Shown here in pieces: positions 45,998 through 54,725 of a stretch of 64,000 bases of DNA. How positions within the stretch are numbered: position 1 is the stretch's first letter; each line of letters starts with the position of its first letter. The stretch spans positions 248,001 through 312,000 of the forward strand of contig NZ_RAQJ01000003.1 in NCBI RefSeq assembly GCF_003610635.1. Direction: 5' to 3'. The position numbers and the translations under genes were made by a program. The notes under the pieces are model-generated. The model was not told the DNA's origin. It did no database searches and was given only the letters and a program-made list of their open reading frames with translations. Source of the DNA: Ichthyenterobacterium magnum. GTDB taxonomy: Bacteria; Bacteroidota; Bacteroidia; Flavobacteriales; Flavobacteriaceae.

Positions 45998-46259
45998 ATG
46001 AAAAAATATTATGCTGAAATTATTGGTACTTTCTCAATGGTGTTTTGTGATTGCAGTTGGAGGCGTAATTTTATTAGAAGCTATGTTTACTGGCCCAATC
46101 ACTAAAGCCTCAATGAATCCAATTCGCTCTTTAGCACATGCCATAGTTTCAGGAAATTTACAGCTCCTTTGACTTTACTTAACAGCTGCCTTTATTGGTG
46201 TTTTTCTGGCTGTATTTAGCTGTAAATTGGTTAAAGATGATAAGTGTTATGACTCTTAA
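45998..46259 (+). pseudogene. Aquaporin (MIP family) pseudogene, internally deleted
   Basis: The ATG frame reads MKKYYAEIIGTFSMVFC, the aquaporin N-terminus, then jumps out of frame. In the next frame the C-terminal part follows: VIAVGGVILLEAMFTGPIT, ASMNPIRSLAHAIVSGN, and LYLTAAFIGVFLAVFSCKLV, up to a stop at 46257. The region between, including the first NPA loop and about four helices, is missing. The second NPA reads NPI, and a TGA interrupts the frame where TGG (Trp) is expected. A TATCTTTG -7 box (45976-45983) still precedes the ATG. It cannot make a channel. Confidence 0.85.
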
Positions 46260-46361
46260 ATTCTACTTTACAACCTAGTTAATTAAGTTAATTTATTAAT
46301 TGATTTTTAAGAGCTTATAAAAATACCTTATATTTATACCAACTTTATAACTTAACCAAAT

Positions 46362-48104
46362 ATGATGAAAAAACTACTTTTTAATGCATTACTGTGTATA
46401 CCAGTTATTGCTATTTCGCAAACAACCTTTACAAACACAAATAACAAACTAGTAAATTCTGGGCTTAGAAGTGGATGTGCTATTGGTGTTGCTGACATGA
46501 ATGGAGATGGTCTAGATGATATTGTTAGACTCGATCGTGCTAGGAATCTTCAAATTGAATATCAAAACACTGATGGAAATTTCACACGATTAAACTACGG
46601 AAGTATTTCTGGTAGTGGTAGTGAATGGGGAATGGCCATCGCAGATTTAGACCAAAATGGATATAATGACGTTTTAGTTGGAGGTGCTTATAATGGCGTT
46701 AAAATACTAACAGCAAATAGTACTGGTACAGACTATAATGAAACTGTTTTAGGAGGACCAAATATTTTTGTGCAAAATGTAAACTTTGCAGATATAGACA
46801 ATAACGGAACCATAGACATTTTTGCTTGTCATGATGATGGCATGTCATCACCCTATAGTGGAAATGGAAGCGGAACAATGACTTATGATGCTTCACTAAT
46901 TAGCACGCCTTCTACAATTGCATCAGATAATTCTGGCAATTATGGAACCATTTGGACAGACTATGATAATGATGGCGATATCGATTTATACATTTCTAAA
47001 TGTAGATTAAGTGCTGGCGGATTACCAATGGATGGTAGACGTGTAAATTTATTGTTTCAAAACGATGGTAGCGGAAACTATACTGATGTTGCTTTAGCAG
47101 CTGGATTAAGACCTTATGGTCAATCTTGGGCCTCTAGTTTTGAAGATATTGACAATGATGGCGATATGGATTGTATTGTAGTTAACCATGATATTAGTAG
47201 CGTTATCTATGAAAATAATGGTGACGGAACATTTACTGACATTACTGCTGCTTCTGGAATAGCTTCAGAATTACTTGCAATGGGAAGTGGCGGAATTCAA
47301 ATTATTATGGAAGATTTTGATAATGATATGAATGTTGATCTATTTATTACAGCAAGAAGCGGCTCTCACCGTATGTTTAAAAACAACGGAAACAAAACAT
47401 TTACAGAAATGGCTTCGCCTTTCACACTTCCTTCTGGACCATCTAGAATTCAAAGTGCAGCTGTTGGTGATTTAAATAACGATGGTTTTATTGACGTCAT
47501 GGCTGGTTTTGCAACAGGTTATAATAACTACTCAAGCAATCCAGATGTAATTTATTTAAATGATGGTAATGCAAACAACTGGAGTGAAATACGTTTAAAT
47601 GGTTTAGCTAGTAATATTAATGGTATTGGAGCAAGAATAGAATTAGTAGCTGGAGGTATTACACAAATTAGAGAAGTTAGGTCTGGAGAAAGCTATGGTA
47701 CAATGAACTCTTTAATGACGCACTTTGGTTTAGGAGCAAATACAACTATTACATCTATTACGGTAAAGTGGCCTTCTGGTACAGTAGACACAATTATAAA
47801 CCCTAATATAAATGAATCTATCGAAATTACAGAAGGTGATACTTTAGGAAGTCAAGATTTTACTCAATCTATATTTACTATTTTCCCTAACCCAACAAAA
47901 GATAGAATAATTATTCAAGGGCTTCAACAATTAGAAAACGCTTCGTTTGAAATTTATGATATTACTGGTAAAATTGTTTTAAATAAAACGCAACTTTCTT
48001 TAACTCAAAATCAAATCGACTTAACGCGTTTAAATAGTGGCGTGTATTTTGCTCACTTAAAGACCAATAATACAACTTATATTCATAAAATAATTAAAGA
48101 ATAA
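46362..48104 (+). CDS. T9SS-secreted FG-GAP/VCBS repeat and ASPIC/UnbV protein
   Basis: 580 residues. Signal peptide at about 1-20 (IPVIAISQT). FG-GAP/VCBS repeats with calcium-type D-x-N/D-x-D-G loops fill about 30-390 (ADMNGDGLDDIV, ADLDQNGYNDVLVGG, TDYDNDGDIDLYI, GDLNNDGFIDVMAGF). An ASPIC/UnbV domain follows (about 405-480; NGIGARIELVAGG, HFGLG, SITVKWPSGTVD). The end is a type A T9SS sorting domain (about 505-580; IFPNPTKDRIIIQG, LNSGVYFAHL). Probably a surface-attached or released adhesin-like beta-propeller. Single gene. Confidence 0.92.
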   Translation: MMKKLLFNALLCIPVIAISQTTFTNTNNKLVNSGLRSGCAIGVADMNGDGLDDIVRLDRARNLQIEYQNTDGNFTRLNYGSISGSGSEWGMAIADLDQNGYNDVLVGGAYNGVKILTANSTGTDYNETVLGGPNIFVQNVNFADIDNNGTIDIFACHDDGMSSPYSGNGSGTMTYDASLISTPSTIASDNSGNYGTIWTDYDNDGDIDLYISKCRLSAGGLPMDGRRVNLLFQNDGSGNYTDVALAAGLRPYGQSWASSFEDIDNDGDMDCIVVNHDISSVIYENNGDGTFTDITAASGIASELLAMGSGGIQIIMEDFDNDMNVDLFITARSGSHRMFKNNGNKTFTEMASPFTLPSGPSRIQSAAVGDLNNDGFIDVMAGFATGYNNYSSNPDVIYLNDGNANNWSEIRLNGLASNINGIGARIELVAGGITQIREVRSGESYGTMNSLMTHFGLGANTTITSITVKWPSGTVDTIINPNINESIEITEGDTLGSQDFTQSIFTIFPNPTKDRIIIQGLQQLENASFEIYDITGKIVLNKTQLSLTQNQIDLTRLNSGVYFAHLKTNNTTYIHKIIKE

Positions 48105-48123
48105 TTTTCGCCAAACATATACT

Positions 48124-48155
48124 TAAAAAGCTTCAGAAACACTGAAGCTTTTTTA
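48124..48155 (+). terminator. Terminator after the FG-GAP gene
   Basis: AAAAAGCTTCAG, loop AAACA, CTGAAGCTTTTTT; 20 bp after the stop. Confidence 0.88.
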
Positions 48156-48253
48156 TTTGCATTTATTAATTGATATAATCATAACATTTTTTTAAGACAT
48201 CCTTTTTTAGTTTTCATTAACTTTAGTTTCTAATCTTAAAAAATCAATTAATC

Positions 48254-48616
48254 ATGAGTACTAAAGACGTAGCAAATAAATGGTGGAACATGTGTCAACA
48301 AGGTAAAAATTTAGAATGTGTAAACGACCTTTACGCTGATAATGTTACTAGTAGAGAAATGCCTGGCATGCCTGATGAAATAGTTTCAGGCAAACAAAAT
48401 GTTTGGAATAAAAACAAACAATGGTTAGATAATGTTGAAGAATTTCATGCAGGAGAAATTAGTGAGCCTGCTGTAGCTGGAAATCACTTTACAACAAAAA
48501 TGACTTTTGATGTTACCTTTAAAGATAGAGGAAGACAACAAATGGAAGAAGTTGCTGTCTTTGAAGTTAAAGACGGGAAAATCTCTAATGAACAATTTTT
48601 CTATTCTATGGAATAA
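48254..48616 (+). CDS. SnoaL-like/NTF2-fold protein
   Basis: 120 residues, a small alpha+beta cone fold. STKDVANKWWNMCQQGKNLECVNDLYADNVTSREMPG, a central FHAGEISEPAVAGNHFTTKM, and the final strand VAVFEVKDGKISNEQFFYSM match SnoaL-like polyketide-cyclase family proteins. Most bacterial members have no known reaction. No signal peptide, so cytosolic. Stands alone between two terminators. Confidence 0.82.
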   Translation: MSTKDVANKWWNMCQQGKNLECVNDLYADNVTSREMPGMPDEIVSGKQNVWNKNKQWLDNVEEFHAGEISEPAVAGNHFTTKMTFDVTFKDRGRQQMEEVAVFEVKDGKISNEQFFYSME

Positions 48617-48632
48617 GCTAATTTAGAAAAAC

Positions 48633-48663
48633 AAAAAAGCCTCGAATTATCGAGGCTTTTTTG
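48633..48663. terminator. Bidirectional terminator between SnoaL and murA
   Basis: GCCTCGA-ATTA-TCGAGGC (paired core CCTCGA/TCGAGG) flanked by a run of A and a run of T. It lies between convergent genes and could end both transcripts. Confidence 0.88.
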
Positions 48664-48686
48664 TTTTTCTCTTTTTTTAAAGCAAG

Positions 48687-50003
48687 TTAATTTCCGCTAA
48701 TACGTGTAATCTTTGCTCCAATTGCTCTTAAACGTTCATCAATATTCTCGTAACCTCTATCTATTTGTTCAATATTATGAATTGTAGATGTTCCCTTTGC
48801 AGATAAAGCTGCTATCAATAACGATACTCCAGCTCTAATATCTGGAGATGTCATGGTTGTTGCTTTTAATTGCGATTTAAAATCATGCCCAATTACTGTA
48901 GCTCTATGTGGATCGCACAAAATAATTTTTGCGCCCATATCTATCAACTTATCAACAAAAAACAAACGGCTTTCAAACATTTTTTGATGTACTAATGCAC
49001 TTCCTCTAGCTTGTGTTAAAATCACTAAAACTATACTCAACAAATCTGGAGTAAATCCTGGCCAAGGTGCATCTGCTACAGTTAAAATAGAACCGTCTAT
49101 ATAGCTTTGTATCTCATAACCGTCTGTATGTGCCGGGATATGAATATCATCTCCTTGTCGCTCTACAGTAATGCCAAGTTTTCTAAATACATTTGGTATT
49201 TGTCCTAAATCGTCCCAACTTACATTGGTAATTGTAAGTTCACTTTTAGTCATAGCAGCAAGACCTATCCAACTACCAATTTCTATCATATCTGGAAGCA
49301 TTCTATGTTGAGTTCCTCCTAATTTATCTACACCTTCAATAATTAGCATATTAGAACCTACGCCACTAATCTTAGCTCCCATTCTGTTAAGCATTTTACA
49401 AAGCTGTTGTAAATAAGGTTCGCAAGCTGCATTATAAATAGTAGTAGTGCCTTCAGCTAAAACAGCAGCCATAACTATATTTGCTGTTCCTGTTACAGAA
49501 GCCTCGTCTAAAAGCATATAAGTTCCTTTTAACCTATCAGCTTCTACGCCATAAAAATAATCTTCTTTATTATATCTAAACTTCGCTCCTAGGTTAATAA
49601 AACCTTCAAAATGAGTATCTAAACGTCTACGTCCTATTTTATCACCTCCTGGTTTTGGGATATAACCTTTACCAAAACGTGCCAATAATGGTCCTACAAT
49701 CATTATAGAACCTCTCAAACCTCGTCCGTCTTCTTTAAACTCTGCAGACTCTAAATATTTTAGGTTAACCTCATCTGCTTTAAAAGTGTAAGATCCTTTA
49801 GCAATTTTATTAATCTTTACTCCTAATTTTTTTAATAAAGCAATAAGTTTATTAACATCTACAATATCTGGTATATTGTTAATAGTTATTTCTTCTGCAG
49901 TAAGTAATACTGCACAAAGTATTTGTAGAGCTTCGTTTTTTGCACCTTGAGGTTGTATTTTTCCTTTTAATTGGTGACCTCCTTCAATAATAAATGTACC
50001 CAT
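48687..50003 (-). CDS. murA: UDP-N-acetylglucosamine 1-carboxyvinyltransferase MurA (Asp-type)
   Basis: 438 residues, normal MurA length. It transfers enolpyruvate from PEP to UDP-GlcNAc, the first committed step of peptidoglycan synthesis in the cytosol. Seen: QGAKNEAL with Lys22 and Asn23, RGSIMIVGPLLARFG, and SWIGLAAM. In the active-site loop, where E. coli has Cys115 in GGCTIG, this protein has Asp121 (PKPGGDKIGRRRLDTH). The Cys-to-Asp change is known from other bacteria to make MurA insensitive to fosfomycin while active. DUF4290 gene lies 6 bp upstream, one operon. Confidence 0.97.
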   Translation of the reverse strand: MGTFIIEGGHQLKGKIQPQGAKNEALQILCAVLLTAEEITINNIPDIVDVNKLIALLKKLGVKINKIAKGSYTFKADEVNLKYLESAEFKEDGRGLRGSIMIVGPLLARFGKGYIPKPGGDKIGRRRLDTHFEGFINLGAKFRYNKEDYFYGVEADRLKGTYMLLDEASVTGTANIVMAAVLAEGTTTIYNAACEPYLQQLCKMLNRMGAKISGVGSNMLIIEGVDKLGGTQHRMLPDMIEIGSWIGLAAMTKSELTITNVSWDDLGQIPNVFRKLGITVERQGDDIHIPAHTDGYEIQSYIDGSILTVADAPWPGFTPDLLSIVLVILTQARGSALVHQKMFESRLFFVDKLIDMGAKIILCDPHRATVIGHDFKSQLKATTMTSPDIRAGVSLLIAALSAKGTSTIHNIEQIDRGYENIDERLRAIGAKITRISGN

Positions 50004-50009
50004 GAAGTA

Positions 50010-50657
50010 TTAGTAGCGTTTTCTGTTACGATTAGAGTTATTATTCTTTTTATGGTGCTTCTTATTATTTGAGCTATATTTCTTCTTACTTTTCATCAAG
50101 TTAGAAGCTTCAGATAATGCTTCTTTACTTTCTTTAAGATTAATCTTTCCTCCTGATAATTCAAATAAATGATTAAATATTACGTAATCTTCAACTGTAT
50201 CTTTATTCCAGTTTAAGAAACATTTTTTCATATGATTAGCTATTGTATAAACTAATGCTTCTTTTAGTTCTCCATCTTCCCATGTATTAGCAACATCAAT
50301 CATGGTTTTTATATTATTACCATAAAAACGATATTTAGGAAAATTTTGAGGATACTTTAAGGGTTCTGGTCTCGAAGTAAGCTCTTCCTTAGATGGTTTC
50401 TCATAAGGAGAATCTGCATCAAGGTCAAAATCTGACATGATAAACAATTGATCCCATAACTTGTGCTGAAAATCTGGAACATCACGTAAGTGAGGTTGTA
50501 AATTCCCCATAACCGAGATTATTGCTTTCGAAACTTTATTTCGTTCTTCTTTTGTTGGCAGCTCTTTTGCATAATTAATCATCTTTTGCAAATGTCTTCC
50601 ATATTCAGGAATGATTAAATGCTCACGCTCTGTATTGTATTCTAAATCGTCTATCAA
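50010..50657 (-). CDS. DUF4290 domain protein
   Basis: 215 residues. MIDDLEYNTEREHLIIPEYGRHLQKMI is the recognisable DUF4290 start, with LRDVPDFQHKLWDQLFIMSDFDLD further on. The last 40 residues are a low-complexity basic tail rich in Lys, Asn, His and Arg (KKHHKKNNNSNRNRK), which could bind nucleic acid. Function unknown. In Bacteroidota it is often found directly before murA, as here (6-bp gap), so it is likely co-expressed with the cell-wall enzyme. Confidence 0.9.
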   Translation of the reverse strand: MIDDLEYNTEREHLIIPEYGRHLQKMINYAKELPTKEERNKVSKAIISVMGNLQPHLRDVPDFQHKLWDQLFIMSDFDLDADSPYEKPSKEELTSRPEPLKYPQNFPKYRFYGNNIKTMIDVANTWEDGELKEALVYTIANHMKKCFLNWNKDTVEDYVIFNHLFELSGGKINLKESKEALSEASNLMKSKKKYSSNNKKHHKKNNNSNRNRKRY

Positions 50658-50675
50658 AATAATAAATGTGTAGTA

Positions 50676-50723
50676 TTTGTATCATGTGCATGTAGTGTAC
50701 TATACACATGTGCAAAATACAAA
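50676..50723. repeat. 48-bp imperfect palindrome with internal direct repeat
   Basis: TTTGTAT at 50676-50682 faces ATACAAA at 50717-50723. Inside, TGCATGT and GTGTA pair imperfectly with TACAC and ATGTGCA around CTA. CATGTGCA also occurs twice as a direct repeat (50683-50690 and 50707-50714, 24 bp apart). It lies 19 bp upstream of the DUF4290-murA unit, in the probable promoter region. Confidence 0.55.
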
Positions 50724-50745
50724 AAAATAGTTAGTTTTATTATAA

Positions 50746-51039
50746 TTACAAAGAAATAACGCCTTCAACTTTTTCGGCAACTTCTTTGTATTTATCTATT
50801 ACGGCATCTGGGGTTTTCATTAACAAATTAATAGATACACTTGTATACTTTCCGTTTTTAGATTCGGTAGTATTAATTACAGCCCCAACATTATTAAATA
50901 GTGATTCAATTTTTGTAATCTTTTCTACATCTGTTGGTACTATAAATTTGTATAAATATTCTGACGGCCAGCTAGCCGTTTCAAATAATTGTGTTCTTAA
51001 TTTATTATAAAATTCTTCGGGGTTTTGTTGTTTACTCAT
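50746..51039 (-). CDS. DUF493 family protein
   Basis: 97 residues. FYNKLRTQLFETASWPSEYLYKFIVP at the start and GKYTSVSINLLMKTPDAVIDKYKEV match DUF493 (YbeD-like) proteins, an ACT-like fold often near lipoate or cell envelope genes. Function unclear; possibly regulatory. A near-consensus TATCTTTA lies 17 bp upstream on the minus strand. Divergent from the AAA ATPase gene. Confidence 0.85.
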   Translation of the reverse strand: MSKQQNPEEFYNKLRTQLFETASWPSEYLYKFIVPTDVEKITKIESLFNNVGAVINTTESKNGKYTSVSINLLMKTPDAVIDKYKEVAEKVEGVISL

Positions 51040-51130
51040 TGTTACTTTTATTAACCGTAAAGATACATTTTACTTTACATTTTTTATTAATGAATTTAAT
51101 TCCGAATTTTACAGCCAAAATCTTGCCAAA

Positions 51131-51670
51131 TTGAATACTAAAAAAATTGTAATTACTGGTGGACCAGGAACTGGAAAATCTTCTATTATAAATGAACTTA
51201 AAAAAAGAGCATTTGTTTGTTTTGATGAAGTGTCGAGACAAGTAACCTTAGATGCTAGAAAAAAAGGTATAGAACAGTTATTTTTAACTGAACCGCTTTT
51301 GTTTAGCGAAATGCTTTTAAAAGCTCGTACACAGCAATTTCATGATGCTGAAAAAATTGAAAATGAATTTGCATTTTTAGATCGTGGTTTACCTGATGTA
51401 TTAGCATATATGGATTATGTTAAGAGTGATTATCCAAGTCATTTTATTGAAGTTTGCAAAGCACATATTTATGACCAAGTTTTTGTATTAGCACCTTGGC
51501 AAGAAATATTTATAAGTGATAGTGAACGCTACGAAAATTTTGACCAAGCTGTTGAAATTCATGAAAATTTGCTAAAAACTTACAAAACATATAACTATAA
51601 CCTTATTGATGTTCCGTTTGGAAGTATTGAAAATAGAGCCGACTTTATTTTAGATGCTTTAAATTTATAG
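51131..51670 (+). CDS. AAA ATPase (NTPase, AAA_28-like)
   Basis: 179 residues starting at TTG 51131 (MNTKKIVITGG); no ATG in frame precedes the P-loop. Walker A is GGPGTGKSSIINEL (about 8-21). FLDRGLPDVLAYMDYV is the second conserved block of AAA_28 NTPases related to deoxynucleoside-kinase-like NadR/ATPase domains. Cytosolic; substrate unknown. Its stop TAG overlaps the GTG that precedes the recQ ATG, so it is probably co-transcribed with recQ and fmt. Confidence 0.85.
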   Translation: MNTKKIVITGGPGTGKSSIINELKKRAFVCFDEVSRQVTLDARKKGIEQLFLTEPLLFSEMLLKARTQQFHDAEKIENEFAFLDRGLPDVLAYMDYVKSDYPSHFIEVCKAHIYDQVFVLAPWQEIFISDSERYENFDQAVEIHENLLKTYKTYNYNLIDVPFGSIENRADFILDALNL

Positions 51671-51672
51671 TG

Positions 51673-53577
51673 ATGTCACATCCTATTGAAATATTAGAGC
51701 GTTATTGGAACCATACTTCTTTTAGACCTTTACAAGAAGATATTATAAATGCCGTTTTAGATAACGAAGATACTTTTGCTTTACTGCCAACTGGAGGCGG
51801 AAAATCTATTTGTTTTCAGATTCCTGCGCTTATAAAAGAAGGCATTTGTATTGTTGTTTCACCTTTAGTTGCTTTAATGAAAGATCAAGTAACCCAACTA
51901 CAGCAAAAGGGCATAAAGGCTATGGCAATTACAAGTGGTATCTCTTATACAGAACTAGATTCGCTTTTAGACAATTGTATTTACGGTAACTACAAATTTT
52001 TATACCTTTCTCCAGAACGTTTACAGCAGGATATTGTACAACAGCGCATAAAACAAATGAATGTAAACCTTATAGCTGTTGACGAAGCGCATTGTATAAG
52101 TCAATGGGGAAATGATTTTAGACCAGCATACAAAAACATTACAATATTACGTCAGTTACATCCAACCACAAATGTTATAGCACTTACAGCAACTGCTAAG
52201 CCTATAGTTGTAGAAGAAGTTATAAAAGAATTAGATTTTATTGCGCCAAAACTGTTTAAAGCATCCTTTAATAGACCCAATATTGCATATCATGTTCTAA
52301 GTACTGAAGACAAAAATTACAAAATAGAGCAAATACTCAAAACATATAAAGGTGCTTCTATTATCTACGTTAGAAGTAGAAAAGCCACTATTGAAATACA
52401 CAACTATCTTGAAGCTAAAGGATTCTCTTCTACTTTTTTTCATGGCGGAATTAATACAAAAGAAAAACAAGACCGTTTATACCAATGGACTAACAACCAG
52501 AAAAAAATAATGGTTGCTACAAATGCCTTTGGCATGGGAATTGACAAACCAGATGTAGAGACTATAATTCATATTAATTTACCCGAAAGCTTAGAAAGCT
52601 ATTATCAAGAAGCTGGCAGAGCTGGTAGAAATAACAGCAAGGCTTATGCAATTTTATTAAAAAACAACGCAGACGAATCACGCTTAAAAAATCAGTTTTT
52701 AAACACACTGCCTTCTATAGATTTTATAAAATTAGTTTACAGAAAACTCTGCAACTATTTTCAAATCTCATATGGAGAAGGTGTTTCATCAACACATCAG
52801 TTTTATTTTAATGATTTTTGCAAAGTTTATGAGTTTAATACCACAAAAGCATTTAAGGCCTTACAAACTTTAGATAGAAATAGTATTATAAAATTGTCAC
52901 AACAATTTAACTATCAAACCAAATTACAGTTTATAGTTTCAAATAATACTCTATTAAACTATATAGAAAATAATAAGCAGTTTGAAATAATAGTAAAATC
53001 AATCTTAAGAACTTATGGCGGTATTTTTGAGCATCAATTAAAAATAAACCTAACATTAATTGCAACTAAGGCTTCAACAACAGAAAATATTGTTTTAAGC
53101 ACTTTACAACAACTTAAAAAGGATAATATAATAGAGTTTCATTTTTCTAACACAGACTCAGAGATTACATTTTTACAACCAAGAGAAGATGAAAAAACAA
53201 TTAACAGAATAGCCTCTGTTGTAGAACAGCAACTCAACCTTAAAAAAGAACAAATAAAAGCTGTAATCAATTATATAAATAACAATACTACTTGCAAAAA
53301 TATTCAACTTTTAAATTACTTTGGGGAAGATTTTAAGGCTAATTGTGGTAAATGTTCCGTTTGTAGAGATAAAGAAAACACAACTAAAACAGTTAATCTA
53401 AAAACAATAGAAAACAATATAGTATTCGCTCTAGAAAAAGCGCAACTTAACTCAAGAGAACTAGTAGAACAATTAAATTATAATGAGGCAGAAGTTTTAA
53501 AAGTACTACAACTAATGATTGAGCATCAAATAATAGAGATTACTTTTGCCAATACCTATAAACTAAAACATATTTAA
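51673..53577 (+). CDS. recQ: RecQ family ATP-dependent DNA helicase
   Basis: 634 residues from the ATG at 51673. Superfamily 2 motor: motif I LLPTGGGKSICFQIP, motif II DEAHCISQWGNDFRPAY, motif III ALTATAKP, motif VI region YYQEAGRAGRN. A zinc-binding RecQ-CT with NCGKCSVCRD and a winged helix follows. There is no HRDC domain at the end, so it is a short RecQ. 3' to 5' helicase in recombination and repair. Located between an AAA ATPase and fmt. Confidence 0.95.
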   Translation: MSHPIEILERYWNHTSFRPLQEDIINAVLDNEDTFALLPTGGGKSICFQIPALIKEGICIVVSPLVALMKDQVTQLQQKGIKAMAITSGISYTELDSLLDNCIYGNYKFLYLSPERLQQDIVQQRIKQMNVNLIAVDEAHCISQWGNDFRPAYKNITILRQLHPTTNVIALTATAKPIVVEEVIKELDFIAPKLFKASFNRPNIAYHVLSTEDKNYKIEQILKTYKGASIIYVRSRKATIEIHNYLEAKGFSSTFFHGGINTKEKQDRLYQWTNNQKKIMVATNAFGMGIDKPDVETIIHINLPESLESYYQEAGRAGRNNSKAYAILLKNNADESRLKNQFLNTLPSIDFIKLVYRKLCNYFQISYGEGVSSTHQFYFNDFCKVYEFNTTKAFKALQTLDRNSIIKLSQQFNYQTKLQFIVSNNTLLNYIENNKQFEIIVKSILRTYGGIFEHQLKINLTLIATKASTTENIVLSTLQQLKKDNIIEFHFSNTDSEITFLQPREDEKTINRIASVVEQQLNLKKEQIKAVINYINNNTTCKNIQLLNYFGEDFKANCGKCSVCRDKENTTKTVNLKTIENNIVFALEKAQLNSRELVEQLNYNEAEVLKVLQLMIEHQIIEITFANTYKLKHI

Positions 53578-54528
53578 ATGAAAAATAAATTACGAATAGT
53601 TTTCATGGGAACACCAGATTTTGCAGTAGAAACACTCAAAACACTTATAGAATCAGACTATAATATTGTTGGAGTTATTACAGCTCCAGACAAACCTGCA
53701 GGAAGAGGTCGTAAATTAAATGAATCTGCAGTAAAAAAATATGCTTTAACTCAAAAGCTTAATATACTACAACCAACAAACTTAAAAAATGACGCTTTTC
53801 TAGAAGAACTGCAAAGCCTTAATGCTAATTTACAAATTATAGTTGCCTTTAGGATGTTACCAGAAGCTGTTTGGAAAATGCCAAAATATGGTACATTTAA
53901 CCTGCATGCATCCTTATTACCAAACTACAGAGGAGCAGCTCCAATACATTGGGCAATAATTAATGGCGAAACCAAAACTGGTGCAACCACATTTTTTATT
54001 GACGAAAAGATTGATACAGGAGCTATTATTGATAGTAGAGAAATTGATATTGAAACAAATGAAACTGTTGGCAGTCTTCATGATAAATTAATGGTTTTAG
54101 GAAGCCACCTCGTATTAGATACTGTTTCTTTAATTGAAAATAATGAAGCCAAAGCAACTGTACAACCAAAAAATGAAAATATAAAAACTGCCTACAAACT
54201 TAATAAAGACAATTGCAAGATTGATTGGAATGAACCGTTACACCATATATATAATAAAATAAGAGGTTTAAACCCTTTTCCATCTGCTTGGTGCTATTTA
54301 AATAATAAAGATGAGACTTTATCTATAAAAATATTTGATATAGAAAAAGAAGAAGTTTGTCATTCTCATTCTATTGGGCAATTAGTTTTTGATAAAAATG
54401 ATATAAAAGTCGCAGTTAAAGAAGGTTACATAAATATTAAAACAATTCAGCTTCCTGGAAAACGAAAAATGGATACAAAATCATTATTGAACGGTTATAA
54501 TTTTAATAGCGATGCAAAAATGCTCTAA
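53578..54528 (+). CDS. fmt: Methionyl-tRNA formyltransferase
   Basis: 316 residues. It formylates Met on initiator tRNA using 10-formyl-THF. N-terminal: RIVFMGTPDFAVETL and VITAPDKPAGRGRK. The catalytic Asn-His-Asp set lies in FNLHASLLPNYRGAAPIHWAI and IDTGAII. C-terminal tRNA-binding domain at about 210-316 (IRGLNPFPSAWC). ATG directly follows the recQ stop (TAA-ATG), indicating translational coupling. Confidence 0.97.
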   Translation: MKNKLRIVFMGTPDFAVETLKTLIESDYNIVGVITAPDKPAGRGRKLNESAVKKYALTQKLNILQPTNLKNDAFLEELQSLNANLQIIVAFRMLPEAVWKMPKYGTFNLHASLLPNYRGAAPIHWAIINGETKTGATTFFIDEKIDTGAIIDSREIDIETNETVGSLHDKLMVLGSHLVLDTVSLIENNEAKATVQPKNENIKTAYKLNKDNCKIDWNEPLHHIYNKIRGLNPFPSAWCYLNNKDETLSIKIFDIEKEEVCHSHSIGQLVFDKNDIKVAVKEGYINIKTIQLPGKRKMDTKSLLNGYNFNSDAKML

Positions 54529-54577
54529 ACCCTTATTATCATTGATATTATAAAAACATCGACAAAATGCACTACGT

Positions 54578-54609
54578 TTATTAACAAATGTCTAAAGTTA
54601 TTAACAAAT
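54578..54609 (+). repeat. Tandem TTATTAACAAAT repeat upstream of the HU gene
   Basis: The identical 12-mer TTATTAACAAAT occurs at 54578-54589 and 54598-54609, 20 bp apart (two helical turns), 24 bp upstream of the HU promoter -33 box. It suggests a dimeric regulator site. Confidence 0.55.
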
Positions 54610-54632
54610 AATCGTATTTCCCTTGCTATTAC

Positions 54633-54662
54633 TTGCACGAATGGATATTCCGTATAAATTTG
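54633..54662 (+). promoter_or_regulatory. Promoter of the HU gene
   Basis: TTG at 54633-54635, a 19-bp spacer and TAAATTTG at 54655-54662 fit the Bacteroidota consensus, giving a leader of roughly 55-60 nt before the ATG at 54726. Confidence 0.65.
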
Positions 54663-54725
54663 TAGACGGATTTAACAATAACGTTTAACCCAACTATTTT
54701 TTTAATAATTTTAAATACAAATTTT

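Noticed and set aside
51131-53577. AAA ATPase plus RecQ helicase as a defence system
   Set aside because: Both are ordinary chromosomal families placed in a housekeeping run with fmt and HU, with no nuclease or mobile-element context.
54578-54609. DnaA boxes or a replication origin upstream of the HU gene
   Set aside because: TTATTAACA differs from TTATNCACA, only two copies exist, and no dnaA/dnaN or AT-rich unwinding cluster is nearby.
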